Below the pieces are notes generated by a model. The model made no database searches. It was not told the DNA's origin and saw only the letters and a program-made list of their open reading frames with translations. Source: Crocinitomicaceae bacterium (GTDB lineage: Bacteria; Bacteroidota; Bacteroidia; Flavobacteriales_D; Crocinitomicaceae). Taken from it: a stretch of DNA of 64,000 nt. A program made the translations under genes and the position numbers. Below, piece by piece: positions 53,618 through 63,519 of this stretch. The stretch lies in assembly GCA_021740085.1 (NCBI GenBank), contig JAIPAL010000001.1, positions 124,001 through 188,000 on the forward strand, given 5' to 3'. Positions within the stretch are counted from its first letter, which is position 1; each line of letters opens with the position of its first letter.

Positions 53618-54321
53618 AATTTCATGCTTCGCATTTTCCACACCCCCAAGATGGCTTCTTTAAATATACCAGAACTCATTTTGGATTCACCAAAAGCTCT
53701 GTCAATAAAAACGATGGGCACTTCTTCCAATCTAAAGTGATGTTTAAATGCCGCATATTTCATGCAAATTTGGAAGGCATACCCTTTAAATTTAACATTG
53801 TCTAAATTTATCGTTTCCAAAACCTTTGAATGGTAACATTTAAAACCTGCGGTTGTGTCTTTAATGGGTATCCAGAGAATCATCCTAACATAAACACTTG
53901 CGAAATAAGACATCATTATTCGTTTCCAGGGCCAGTTTTTTACGCTTCCACCTTTACAATAACGAGATCCAATAGCCACATCAGCGCCTTGTTCACAGGC
54001 ATTTTTTAAGCGTAAAATATCATTAGGGTCGTGAGAAAAATCACAGTCCATTTCGAAAATATAGGTGTAATTTCTTGCAAGGGCCCATTTGAACCCGCAG
54101 ATATACGCGGTACCTAATCCTTGTTTTTCTTTACGGCTTTCTAAAAAGATGTTTTGCGGAAATTCGACCATTAGACCTTGAATTAATTGCGCTGTTCCAT
54201 CGGGAGAATTATCATCTACAAATAAAATGGTAAGTTCTTGATTGAGAGCAATTATTGCGCGCGCCATTTTAACAACATTTTCACTTTCGTTGTAAGTAGG
54301 TATAATAATGATGGTATTCAT
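53614..54321 (-). CDS. Polyprenol-phosphate mannosyltransferase-like GT2 enzyme
   Basis: From ATG 54321 the protein has 235 residues and belongs to glycosyltransferase family 2. It has IIIIPTYNESENVVKM at the start, LTILFVDDNSPDGTAQLIQGL near residue 32, and the metal-binding FEMDCDFSHDP near 90. RYCKGGSVKNWPWKR follows. This matches dolichol/polyprenol-phosphate mannose synthases, which transfer mannose from GDP-mannose to a polyprenyl phosphate on the cytoplasmic face. The product would be a donor for GT-C enzymes such as the TMTC-like protein at 17.3 kb. That link is inference. It is translationally coupled to pyrC. Confidence 0.9.
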   Translation of the reverse strand: MNTIIIIPTYNESENVVKMARAIIALNQELTILFVDDNSPDGTAQLIQGLMVEFPQNIFLESRKEKQGLGTAYICGFKWALARNYTYIFEMDCDFSHDPNDILRLKNACEQGADVAIGSRYCKGGSVKNWPWKRIMMSYFASVYVRMILWIPIKDTTAGFKCYHSKVLETINLDNVKFKGYAFQICMKYAAFKHHFRLEEVPIVFIDRAFGESKMSSGIFKEAILGVWKMRSMKL

Positions 54322-54451
54322 AGAGCCTTGTTCTACGAAATTAATCAATAATGCTCTATTCCTAAAATTGCTCGTGAAATTAATTCAACGAAGTCAGAAA
54401 GATACTAGGAATAATCACTGCAGTCTTTTACAAAATTGCTGTTAGAAAGTG

Positions 54452-54459
54452 TATATTTG
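54452..54459 (+). promoter_or_regulatory. -7 box upstream of rseP
   Basis: TATATTTG is an exact match, 17 bases before ATG 54477. A TTG lies 13 bases upstream, shorter than the usual 19-base spacing. Confidence 0.45.
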
Positions 54460-54476
54460 TACTTCAATTTTATACT

Positions 54477-55874
54477 ATGGATTTTTGGATTAAAGCCGCT
54501 CAGTTATTTTTGTCCCTGGCGATATTGGTAACATTACATGAATTAGGGCATTTTATTCCCGCCCGGTTGTTTAAGACGCGTATAGAAAAGTTTTACCTTT
54601 TCTTCAATCCTTGGTTTTCACTCTTTCGATATAAAAAAGTAAATGGTGTAAAAAAGACGGCTTGGTTTAAAAAAGAATCTCCTAAAGATTGGAAGCAAGA
54701 TGAATCTACCACTGAATGGGGCATTGGTTGGTTGCCTTTAGGTGGATACGTTAAGATAGCTGGAATGATCGATGAGTCGATGGATAAAGAGCAATTAGCG
54801 AAGCCAGTGGAGCAATGGGAGTTTAGGGCAAAAAAGACATGGCAACGCCTAATAATAATGGTTGGAGGAGTTACAGTAAACCTACTACTTGGCTTTCTAA
54901 TTTACATATTGGTTGTTTTCACTTGGGGTCAAACTGAATTAAATCCAAATAAGCTATCAAACGGGTTATCAATACACCCCTATTTAGCCAAGTATCATCT
55001 TGTGTCAGGGGACAAGGTTATTAGTATAGAAAACGAGCCATTAACGAATTTGGATGAATTAAATAAAGGAATTCTATTGCGTGACAAGCGAAATTTAGTT
55101 GTTCAACATGTAAATGGCAAAGTAGAAAAAATAAAATTGCCTGAAAATATTGACACAGAGTTATTCCAAGCAGGTGCTTTTCCTCCTTTTGGACTTAGAT
55201 CAAAATCAAACATCGTCGAATCAGTTGTGAAAAAAAGTCCGGCGGAAAAAGCGGGGTTAAAAAAGAGCGATGTAATACTTTCTGTTAATGGCCACGAAAT
55301 AATTTTCTTTGATGATTTCCAAGCTTCACTTTATGAGGCTAAGGGAAAATCCGCGAATATTATTGTTAAACGAGCAAATGACACCTTAGAAATTAAATCC
55401 GCCATTAGACCGGACGGAACAATTGGTTTCCAAAGCAATGTTAAAATTATAGTTGATTCGTTGGCTATATCAACTATAAAGTATTCCTTTCTAAAAAGCA
55501 TTTCTGTTGGCTTTACTTATGGTTCCAACACCTTATCGGATTATATTTCTCAATTTAAGTTCGTGTTTACTAAAAAAGGAGCCACGTCAATTGGTGGTTT
55601 TGCGGCCATTGGAAACATGTTTCCAGCTACTTGGGATTGGCAAATATTTTGGTTGAACACAGCATTACTTTCAATTATTTTAGCCTTTATGAATATCCTA
55701 CCAATTCCTGCTTTGGATGGTGGTCACGTTGTTTTTCTTTTATATGAAATGATAACGGGAAAGGAAGCCCCACAAAAAGTATTAGAGGTAGCCCAATACA
55801 TTGGAATCATTTTATTACTTGGACTCATGGTCTACGCTAATGGAAATGATTTAGTAAAATGGTTATTCCCATAA
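54477..55874 (+). CDS. rseP: Site-2 intramembrane metalloprotease RseP
   Basis: RseP-type proteases cut anti-sigma factors and signal peptides within the inner membrane. The 465-residue protein has the zinc motif LVTLHELGHFIPARL (HExxH near residue 22) and a long cytoplasmic insert. One or two PDZ domains follow (about 130-300; SPAEKAGLKKSDVILSVNGH). The second zinc-site motif is NILPIPALDGGHVVFLLYEMITG near residue 410. Length is typical for Bacteroidota. It has a candidate promoter 17 bases upstream. It is a candidate to process anti-sigma proteins such as the one encoded at 31.6 kb, but nothing in the sequence shows this. Confidence 0.93.
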   Translation: MDFWIKAAQLFLSLAILVTLHELGHFIPARLFKTRIEKFYLFFNPWFSLFRYKKVNGVKKTAWFKKESPKDWKQDESTTEWGIGWLPLGGYVKIAGMIDESMDKEQLAKPVEQWEFRAKKTWQRLIIMVGGVTVNLLLGFLIYILVVFTWGQTELNPNKLSNGLSIHPYLAKYHLVSGDKVISIENEPLTNLDELNKGILLRDKRNLVVQHVNGKVEKIKLPENIDTELFQAGAFPPFGLRSKSNIVESVVKKSPAEKAGLKKSDVILSVNGHEIIFFDDFQASLYEAKGKSANIIVKRANDTLEIKSAIRPDGTIGFQSNVKIIVDSLAISTIKYSFLKSISVGFTYGSNTLSDYISQFKFVFTKKGATSIGGFAAIGNMFPATWDWQIFWLNTALLSIILAFMNILPIPALDGGHVVFLLYEMITGKEAPQKVLEVAQYIGIILLLGLMVYANGNDLVKWLFP

Positions 55875-55888
55875 ATTAAACGTACGAT

Positions 55889-57934
55889 ATGCAGCAATTT
55901 CAAAACTATATTTTAGGAAATTGGGTAAATGGATCAGGAATTGAGTTTTCCGCGATTCATGCAATAACAGGAAAGGAAATAGGAACCGTTTCTAGCGCAG
56001 GAATAGATTTTGAGGCCGTACTAAATTACAGTAGAGAAATTGGCGGCCCGCAGCTTCGTAAAATGACCTTTCAAGAGCGGGGAAGGATGTTAAAAGCCTT
56101 AGCTCTTTATCTAATGGACCGCAAACAAACCTATTACGAAATTAGTTCTTGGACGGGTGCAACAAAAGTTGATTCTTGGATTGATATCGAAGGTGGTATA
56201 GGTAATTTATTTGCGAATGCATCCTTGAGAAAACAATTTCCTGATCTTCCTTTTTATGTGGATGGAAGCGCTGCACCATTATCAAAAACAGGTTCATTTA
56301 TAGGGCACCACATTATGGTCCCCAAAGAAGGAGTAGCCATTCATATCAACGCTTTTAATTTTCCTGTCTGGGGAATGTTGGAAAAAATCGCAGTGAATTT
56401 AATGGCAGGTGTTCCTGCGGTTGTAAAGCCATCTGAATCCACGAGTTTTTTAACAGAAATAGTTGTAAGAGATATTATTGCTTCTAATATTCTGCCTGAA
56501 GGGTCCTTGCAATTGTTGGTGGGGCTCGGCCGGGGATTAATCGATCATGTTGAAAGTTGCGATGTCGTTACCTTTACGGGCAGTTCAACAACTGGCTTGT
56601 TATTAAAGTCTCATCCTAGAATTATTGAAAAAAACACACCGTTTAATCTGGAGGCGGACTCACTAAATGCAACTGTTTTAGGAAAACACGCCACTCCGGG
56701 AACGGTAGAATTTGACCTGTTTATAAAAGAAACGGTTAAAGAAATGACCATCAAGGCCGGTCAAAAGTGCACGGCCGTTAGACGAATAATAGTTCCTGAA
56801 AACTTGATGGAGGATGTCCAAAAAGGAATATCCGCAAGATTAGCAAGCACTACCATTGGAGACCCGAAGATTGAAGGGGTAAGAATGGGTGCGCTAGCAT
56901 CAAAAAACCAAGTAGATCGCGTTCGTTCTAGTGTTGAAAAATTGATGCAATCACAAGAAATTATTTACGGCGATTTAGATAAATTTGAAGTGCTTGGTGC
57001 AGACAAATCCGAGGGAGCATTTTTCTCCCCGATATTATTTTTAAACGCAGATCCATTTAATAAAATCGATTGTCATGAAACGGAAGCTTTTGGCCCTGTA
57101 TCGACCTTAATGCCCTATAAAACAATAGAGGATGCTATCGCTATTGCTAATTTAGGAAAGGGATCTTTGGTATCGTCAATTGTTACGCCGAATAATAAAG
57201 AAGCGGTAGAATACGTGTTGGGAGCAGCAAATATGCACGGAAGGATCTTAGTTTTAAATGCTGATTGTGCTAAAGAAAGCACCGGACATGGTTCCCCAAT
57301 GCCATTATTAACGCATGGTGGGCCAGGAAGAGCCGGAGGAGGAGAAGAAATGGGCGGCAAAAGAGGTGTTTTGCATTATTTGCAGCGAACCGCCATACAA
57401 GGTCACCCGACCACGATTAGTGCCATTACCCAGCAATTTCAAGTGGGAAGTGAAATGCCAGAGGCCAACCCTCACGTTTTTCGAAAACATTTTGAAGAGT
57501 TGGTAATTGGCGAAACGGTATTTACCCATAAACATACTGTTACGGATGCAGACATTGTCAATTTTGCCAATGTGTCGGGAGATAATTTCTATGCCCACAT
57601 GGACGCTACCTCTTTGGACGGAACTATTTTTGAGCGTCGCGTAGCGCATGGGTATTTTATTTTATCTAAAGCGGCAGGTTTGTTCGTTGATCCCAAAAAA
57701 GGCCCCGTTCTTCTTAATTATGGAATTGAAGAGGCACGCTTTACAAAACCGGTTTATCCAGGAGCGACGATAGGTGTGCGTTTTACGGTTAAAGAAAAAA
57801 TTGACCAAGAAAAACGTTCCGACGATGATATTCCGAAAGGAATTGTAAAGTTTTTAGTGGATGTATTTGACGAAACAGGCGAAACAGTTGCTATGGCAAC
57901 TATCTTAACAATGGTAAAAAAAAATAGCCATTAA
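55889..57934 (+). CDS. paaZ: PaaZ-like aldehyde dehydrogenase / MaoC-like hydratase fusion
   Basis: The 681-residue protein joins an aldehyde dehydrogenase domain (about 1-515) to a MaoC/hot-dog enoyl hydratase domain (about 535-680). ALDH landmarks are FNLEADSLNATVLG (catalytic Glu) near residue 255 and KAGQKCTAVRRIIVPE (catalytic Cys) near 293. The hydratase part has VNFANVSGDNFYAHMDAT near 560 and VAHGYFILSKAAGLFV. In PaaZ this fusion opens the oxepin ring of phenylacetyl-CoA and oxidises the resulting semialdehyde. No other paa gene is nearby, so the pathway assignment is uncertain. It lies 14 bases downstream of rseP. Confidence 0.88.
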   Translation: MQQFQNYILGNWVNGSGIEFSAIHAITGKEIGTVSSAGIDFEAVLNYSREIGGPQLRKMTFQERGRMLKALALYLMDRKQTYYEISSWTGATKVDSWIDIEGGIGNLFANASLRKQFPDLPFYVDGSAAPLSKTGSFIGHHIMVPKEGVAIHINAFNFPVWGMLEKIAVNLMAGVPAVVKPSESTSFLTEIVVRDIIASNILPEGSLQLLVGLGRGLIDHVESCDVVTFTGSSTTGLLLKSHPRIIEKNTPFNLEADSLNATVLGKHATPGTVEFDLFIKETVKEMTIKAGQKCTAVRRIIVPENLMEDVQKGISARLASTTIGDPKIEGVRMGALASKNQVDRVRSSVEKLMQSQEIIYGDLDKFEVLGADKSEGAFFSPILFLNADPFNKIDCHETEAFGPVSTLMPYKTIEDAIAIANLGKGSLVSSIVTPNNKEAVEYVLGAANMHGRILVLNADCAKESTGHGSPMPLLTHGGPGRAGGGEEMGGKRGVLHYLQRTAIQGHPTTISAITQQFQVGSEMPEANPHVFRKHFEELVIGETVFTHKHTVTDADIVNFANVSGDNFYAHMDATSLDGTIFERRVAHGYFILSKAAGLFVDPKKGPVLLNYGIEEARFTKPVYPGATIGVRFTVKEKIDQEKRSDDDIPKGIVKFLVDVFDETGETVAMATILTMVKKNSH

Positions 57935-58090
57935 TTAAAAGTGAAATCAATCTGTATTTTTAATATAAAAAACAAGGTTCATTCTTTGTAAGAATCATCT
58001 CTTCAATATATTCTCCAGCCAACGTAACTATTTAACAACCCACTGCGTTAAAAGTATCCGATCAAAAAGGATTATAATTTAGCATGGCCA

Positions 58091-60805
58091 ATGGAGAATA
58101 TAGACACACCAAAAACAAAACAAAAAAGTAACAGAACATTTAAAGTTGTCAAATGGCTATTCGCGCTATTTGTAGGAGTTTTCATTACAATTTCTGGTGG
58201 ACTTTATTTTTTTCATGACCGTATTTGTGAATTGGTATTAAAAGAGGTTAACAACGAACTTCTTGAGCCAATTCAAGTTTCAGAGGTAGATTTAGTTTTT
58301 TGGGGAAGTTTTCCCAACTTATCCATAGATCTAAAAGATGTTTACATTCAAGATCGGTTTTCTAATTCAAACTCCAAAGACACCTTATTACAGGCAAAAA
58401 ACATACGATTACAATTCAATCCGATTGATTTATGGAATGAAAAATACAATATAAAATACTTGGAAGTAACTGCAGGAACTTTAAATCTAAAAACTAATGC
58501 GAATGGCGAAGCAAATTATGACATACTCAAACCAGCCAAAACCACTTCAAGTAATAAATTCGATCTACAACTTAAACGGATTTGTATTAATAACCTTCGT
58601 TTAGTATATCAAAATGCATCAACAAATCAACAGTATAAAACTACCATCAATAATTCTACGTTTTCAGGAAATTTTAATTCCGACAATTATAAGTTGAATG
58701 CCGAATGTGACCTTTTTATTAATAAGATAAAAAGTAGCGAGGTGGTTTTGTTAGCAAATAAAAAAGCAACATTTGCTATTGAAATTTTGGTTGATAATAA
58801 AACAGGCACCTTCCAACTGCCAAATGCTCAAATCAATATTGAGGGACTTCCCTTTCTTGTTGATGGAAATGTTACCAAAGACAGCCTTTCATTTAAGGTT
58901 CACTCCAAGGACATATCACTTACCGATTTAGTTAACAAGCTTTCTTTGGATGAAAAGGCGGAAGTTGCAAACTATGAAGGAGAAGGAGAGGTATATTTTG
59001 ATTTAGCAATAAATGGCGCAATGGAATCCACCACTCCAATGAACGTTAATTGTCAGTTTGGAATTAAAAATGGCACTTTAACTGAACCGACCAATCATAT
59101 GAAGGCTTCTGACATTTCTTTGGTGGGTAATTATAGTAATGAGGGAGGAGCGGAAGATGAGTATTTAAAATTAGAGCGTCTAAATTTCAAAACAGCAGGC
59201 GGTCCATTTAGTGGGGATTTAATTATTAAAAACTTTTCCAATCCAACCTATAAAGGAAAAGCAAATGGAAATATTGACCTGCGAATTGCTGACGGGATAT
59301 TTAAATTTCCGCTCATAGACAAAATTATTGGTAAGCTAAATATCAATGCGTCGTTTTTGTTAAAGCAATCAAAGCAGGATGTCATTGTACAGGAATGTTC
59401 CGGTGCCATAGAATTATCTAATGTGCAGATAAAACTCGAAGACGATAAGCGCACGTTTGATCAGATTAACGGAAGAATCTCATTGCAGGGGAGTCAAATT
59501 GGGATTGAATCGACGAAATTGAAAGTCGAAAAAACTGATTTTAATATTGCAGGAACATTTAACAATGTCTTTAATTATATTAACGGATCAGGAAAGCTAG
59601 ATGCCAAAATCAATTTAATAAGTAATATTACTAACGTCGCTGATTTAGGCACCACCTCTAAATCTCAAAAAATTGAAGGCGACAGAATTTTTGCATTGCC
59701 AGACAATATTATGGGGCACATTGATTTACAACTTGCTCAATTAACCTATGAAAACCATCGTTTTAATAATGTTTCTGGAAGAATGCTTATTGAAGGAAGA
59801 CGCTTAAGTTTTCCTCAATTAAGTTGCGCTAATGCAGGCGCAGTTCTAAGCGGCTCCTTGGAGATTTGTGAAAGAACACCAGAAGTATTTTACCTAAAAG
59901 CATCCGTCCTTAGTAAAAACTTACTGTTCAAGCCCTTATTCAAAGAGTGGCATAATTTTCAACAATCGGTAATCACGGATCAAAATTTATCCGGAACCGC
60001 GGATGCTTCATTAGATTTTCAAGCACCTTTTGACCTGAGGTCTGGGGTAATATTAAAGGGGATCCAATCAACGTTGTCATTAAAGGTTTACAACGGACAT
60101 TTAAAAAATGTAGAGTCCTTTAAAGAGATTGTGTCTAGTTTGAGAACAAAAACAGGGAAACTCGTATTGGGAAACAATAACATTAATGAATTTGAAAAAA
60201 AGTTAAGCGATCTGTCGTTTCAAACCTTGGAAAATACAATTGTTATAAGCAACGGAATTATTCAAATTCCCAAAATGAAAATAGTTTCTTCTGCGATGGA
60301 CATGGATGTTTCTGGTACCCATTCTTTTGATAATGTAGTGGATTATCGTTTTGCCTTTCGATTAAGAGACATAAAGCAGCAAGTTAAAAACACTGAGTTT
60401 GGTGAAATCATCGATGATGAAACGGGTTTTCGTGTTTACATGAGGATGTCTGGCCCACTTGAAAACCCTAAAATTGAATGGGATAAAACAGCGAAATTTG
60501 AGCAAGTGCAATTAACTATTTTAGAAGAAAAACAAGCAGTTAAATCGATTTTAAAGTCAGAATTCGGCTTCTTTAAGAAAGATTCTACGGTTAATACATA
60601 CGTTCCAAAAGAGGTTCCAAAGGAGGAAATTAAAATAAACTTTAATCCAAAAATTAAAGGAGAGAATAAACCAGTTAGCCTTCCGGTAAAAGATGAGAAA
60701 CCGAACAAAGATCCTAAGATTAAGAAAAACCTCCAAAAATGGAAAGGACAACAGGAGGAAGATGATGAGGATGTAATTGTTGTCGGTAAATCCAAGGGAA
60801 AGTAA
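58091..60805 (+). CDS. Large AsmA-like envelope protein
   Basis: The 904-residue protein has a short cytoplasmic lead, one membrane anchor (about 22-45) and an AsmA-type beginning: LVLKEVNNELLEPIQVSEVDLVFWGSFPNLSIDLKDVYIQD. A long repetitive beta-rich periplasmic body and a C-terminal AsmA_2-like region follow (FKEIVSSLRTKTGKLVLGNN; FAFRLRDIKQQVKNTEFGEI). The last 90 residues are charged and probably disordered, ending in RKWKGQQ-like and DDEDVIVVGKSKGK stretches. AsmA-like proteins are bridge-like lipid transporters between inner and outer membranes; this role is inferred from family. It stands alone after a 156-base gap. Confidence 0.8.
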   Translation: MENIDTPKTKQKSNRTFKVVKWLFALFVGVFITISGGLYFFHDRICELVLKEVNNELLEPIQVSEVDLVFWGSFPNLSIDLKDVYIQDRFSNSNSKDTLLQAKNIRLQFNPIDLWNEKYNIKYLEVTAGTLNLKTNANGEANYDILKPAKTTSSNKFDLQLKRICINNLRLVYQNASTNQQYKTTINNSTFSGNFNSDNYKLNAECDLFINKIKSSEVVLLANKKATFAIEILVDNKTGTFQLPNAQINIEGLPFLVDGNVTKDSLSFKVHSKDISLTDLVNKLSLDEKAEVANYEGEGEVYFDLAINGAMESTTPMNVNCQFGIKNGTLTEPTNHMKASDISLVGNYSNEGGAEDEYLKLERLNFKTAGGPFSGDLIIKNFSNPTYKGKANGNIDLRIADGIFKFPLIDKIIGKLNINASFLLKQSKQDVIVQECSGAIELSNVQIKLEDDKRTFDQINGRISLQGSQIGIESTKLKVEKTDFNIAGTFNNVFNYINGSGKLDAKINLISNITNVADLGTTSKSQKIEGDRIFALPDNIMGHIDLQLAQLTYENHRFNNVSGRMLIEGRRLSFPQLSCANAGAVLSGSLEICERTPEVFYLKASVLSKNLLFKPLFKEWHNFQQSVITDQNLSGTADASLDFQAPFDLRSGVILKGIQSTLSLKVYNGHLKNVESFKEIVSSLRTKTGKLVLGNNNINEFEKKLSDLSFQTLENTIVISNGIIQIPKMKIVSSAMDMDVSGTHSFDNVVDYRFAFRLRDIKQQVKNTEFGEIIDDETGFRVYMRMSGPLENPKIEWDKTAKFEQVQLTILEEKQAVKSILKSEFGFFKKDSTVNTYVPKEVPKEEIKINFNPKIKGENKPVSLPVKDEKPNKDPKIKKNLQKWKGQQEEDDEDVIVVGKSKGK

Positions 60806-61094
60806 TTAATTCTTACTTATATTTACCAAGTACTCCTTTCCTTCTATAAAGATGAGGTATAATCACCCCTTGGATTAGGGCAAATAGGATTGCAACTATT
60901 TATTTAATACATTGTTTTTTACACAGTAGAATTCCCACATCAGTTGTTTTAGAGGCCTTGATTAATATCGCATTGTAATAGTAATAATGTGGTAAAAGAA
61001 GGAGTTGCTTTTTCATTTTTTTTTATACAAAAAGAATAATTCTCCAAGATGTATTTGCGAAGAACTATTTTCTTTTCTTTGTTGAACTTTTTCG

Positions 61095-61778
61095 ATGAAA
61101 AACACTGATAACGGCCTGCTATTATTTAAAACAAATTATTCTGAAAGCAGTTTAATAATGACTTTTTATACGCAAACGAATGGCTTATCAAAGTATATTT
61201 ATAAGGGAGGAAAAAAGAAAAAAACACCGTTCTTAGTCTTCGGACATTATGAAATTAGTTCCTTTAAAAGACCCGAGAGCGACCTAGGGATCATTAATTC
61301 TTTAACGCTAGCAACGCCTTATTTATCGACCTCCTCTCATCCAATTAAAGTGCTTGTTAGTTATTTTATTGGCGATGTATTAAAACAAACCTTGCGAGAA
61401 GAGCAAGCTGATCAACAGCTATTTATTTTCCTTTTAAACTTAGCAGAGGAACTTAATAACACCACTAATTTAAAGTCTTTCCCCCTTGAGTTTTTAGCCA
61501 ATTTAATTACTCAGTTGGGTGTGTCGCCAACAACTATAGAACATGCTACAGGGTTTAATATGGAGGAAGGTGTGTTTATAAGTAGTGGTAATGGAGCGAC
61601 AACAAAAGACGAAAAAATGGCAAGCTATTTAAATGAACTATTTACGACACTAAAAGCTCCTGAACGAAATTTAGATAAAGATGCCCTAGAGATATTGTTG
61701 AGTTATATGCGAATTCATTTACCATTATTTGATAATTCAAGATCTATTTCAATAATTAGAGATGTGATTTATGATTAA
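61095..61778 (+). CDS. recO: DNA repair protein RecO
   Basis: RecO helps load RecA at gaps together with RecR. The 227-residue protein has the N-terminal OB-fold (GLLLFKTNYSESSLIMTFYTQTNGLSKYIYKGGKKKKTP) and the helical C-terminal region. It lacks the cysteine-rich zinc motif of some RecO proteins, as is common in Bacteroidota. Length is normal. It follows a 289-base gap with nothing recognisable. Confidence 0.9.
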   Translation: MKNTDNGLLLFKTNYSESSLIMTFYTQTNGLSKYIYKGGKKKKTPFLVFGHYEISSFKRPESDLGIINSLTLATPYLSTSSHPIKVLVSYFIGDVLKQTLREEQADQQLFIFLLNLAEELNNTTNLKSFPLEFLANLITQLGVSPTTIEHATGFNMEEGVFISSGNGATTKDEKMASYLNELFTTLKAPERNLDKDALEILLSYMRIHLPLFDNSRSISIIRDVIYD

Positions 61779-61826
61779 TTTATTTTTATGAATTACTTTT
61801 AACAATATTTTATTTCAATAATTACC

Positions 61827-62273
61827 ATGAGAGAGACCTTTGCAAAAAAGATAAAATGCGCAATAATTCATGCTTTAACAGCGAGTGCTTTCTCAGCAAT
61901 AGTTTGCTATTGTTATGCTGCATTTTATTTTAATTTAATAGTCGATTTTAGCGAGGGAGCCAGCATGTGGTCCTTAATCGGAAGGTTGTTTGTTTTGTCA
62001 GGTTTATTGACGCTTCCTATTTCAATATGTTATCAATTAGTAATTCATTTCTTCCCAAAGAAAAATAGGCTAGGGGAGTTTTTACTAGGGCTTATTTTTA
62101 GTGGACTCACCATTGGATTGGTTTTTTATGTGTTAAAAATGAAGGAGCCTGTTTTTAAAAAAGAAGACACCCTACTTTTTGTTGATTTCTATAAAGGATT
62201 CCTTATGCCAATGCTTTTCTTTCCATTATTATCTTGGTTTACTTTCAAGCCATTTTTCGCAACAAAGAAGTAG
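61827..62273 (+). CDS. DUF4199-like small membrane protein
   Basis: The 148-residue protein has about four membrane helices (near residues 15-35, 45-65, 80-102 and 120-140) and basic loops. Size and hydrophobic pattern resemble DUF4199, a Bacteroidota-specific membrane family of unknown function, but I see no strong motif, so the family call is tentative. It lies between recO and the desaturase gene on the same strand, with 48- and 126-base gaps. Confidence 0.6.
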   Translation: MRETFAKKIKCAIIHALTASAFSAIVCYCYAAFYFNLIVDFSEGASMWSLIGRLFVLSGLLTLPISICYQLVIHFFPKKNRLGEFLLGLIFSGLTIGLVFYVLKMKEPVFKKEDTLLFVDFYKGFLMPMLFFPLLSWFTFKPFFATKK

Positions 62274-62399
62274 CTCTTACAACTACTAAAGCTCTAACTA
62301 AACGAAAGAGGTAGTTTTTCTGCGAACTTATTTCCCTTAAGATCGTTTATAAAAACGTAAAGTATCTTTTTTTATTAACTTTACCTAAATTTTGAATAC

Positions 62400-63509
62400 A
62401 TGTCATACAACAATGTAACTTTTGCCAAGAACCATAACGAAGAATTTTATAAGGTTCTTAGAAAAAGAGTAAGCGAATATTTTAAAACAAAAAACATTTC
62501 TCGTCATGCGAATGCGTCTATGGTCATAAAGACGTTCGTGATGTTGATTATTTATATTACACCCCTTGTTTTGCTTCTAACGGTATCAATGCCAATAGGT
62601 CTAGTTTTATTGATGTGGTGCATTATGGGGATCGGAATGTCAGGAATAGGCTTGTCTGTTATGCATGATGCTAACCATGGCGCGTACTCAAAAAATGACA
62701 AAGTAAACAAAGTTATCGGGAAGGTATTGGTTATTTTAGGTGGCAATGACGTGAATTGGAAAATTCAACACAACGTGCTTCATCATACGTATACCAATAT
62801 CACCGGCTTGGATGAGGATATTGAGCCACCAGAAGCAATATTGCGGTTTTCTCCCAATAAAAGAAGGACAGCCCTACACAAGTATCAACACATTTATGCT
62901 TGGTTCTTTTATGGATTAATGACTATGTTTTGGTTCATTTCTAAAGATTATAAGCAAGCAAGACGATACAAGAAAATGGGACTTATCGAATCGCAAAGCA
63001 TTACCTATACGAATCATTGGATTACGATAATTGTGGGTAAAATTATTTTTGCTTTTATGTTCATTGTTCTTCCAATATGGCTTTGTGATGCACCTTGGTA
63101 TATTAGCATATTGGGTATTACTATCATGTTGTTTATTTCTGGACTTACTCTTGGCGCGATCTTTCAACCTGCTCATGTTGTTCCAACGTCAAACTATCCA
63201 ATGCCGGATTCATCAGGGAATATTGATGCTGATTGGGCGGTAAATCAATTATATAATACAGCCAACTTTGCTCCAAAAGCGCGTTTATTTTCATGGTATG
63301 TTGGTGGGTTAAATTATCAGGTAGAACATCATTTATTTCCAAACATTTGTCATGTTCATTACCGAAAACTTGCCACTATTGTTAAAGAAACGGCCTTGGA
63401 ATACAAGTTGCCTTATCATTCTTACAAAACATTTGCAGGTGCGCTTATTGAGCATACAAAAATGCTTTATAATTTAGGCCATTACGACAATGCCCCTGCG
63501 ATTCACTAA
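62400..63509 (+). CDS. Membrane fatty acid desaturase (acyl-lipid/front-end type)
   Basis: The 369-residue enzyme has four or more membrane helices and three histidine boxes: HDANHGAYS (about residue 85), HNVLHHTYTN (about 122) and QVEHHLFPNICHVHY (about 307). The last box has the Q in place of the first H, as in front-end (delta-5/6-type) desaturases. There is no fused cytochrome b5 domain, so an external electron donor is needed. It would introduce a double bond in membrane acyl chains, perhaps for cold adaptation; this is inference. The gene has a near -7 box TAACTTTA at 62376-62383. Confidence 0.9.
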   Translation: MSYNNVTFAKNHNEEFYKVLRKRVSEYFKTKNISRHANASMVIKTFVMLIIYITPLVLLLTVSMPIGLVLLMWCIMGIGMSGIGLSVMHDANHGAYSKNDKVNKVIGKVLVILGGNDVNWKIQHNVLHHTYTNITGLDEDIEPPEAILRFSPNKRRTALHKYQHIYAWFFYGLMTMFWFISKDYKQARRYKKMGLIESQSITYTNHWITIIVGKIIFAFMFIVLPIWLCDAPWYISILGITIMLFISGLTLGAIFQPAHVVPTSNYPMPDSSGNIDADWAVNQLYNTANFAPKARLFSWYVGGLNYQVEHHLFPNICHVHYRKLATIVKETALEYKLPYHSYKTFAGALIEHTKMLYNLGHYDNAPAIH

Positions 63510-63519
63510 AATCTAGAAC

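Noticed and set aside
54430-54460. Short-spaced (12-13 base) TTG elements before several -7 boxes (45298, 49350, 50223, 54477 genes)
   Set aside because: The spacing is well below the usual 19 bases and TTG is frequent by chance in this AT-rich DNA, so I did not call them -33 elements.
60806-61094. Possible small RNA or remnant between the AsmA-like gene and recO
   Set aside because: I searched both strands by eye and found no ORF, tRNA-like fold, terminator or repeat to support a feature.
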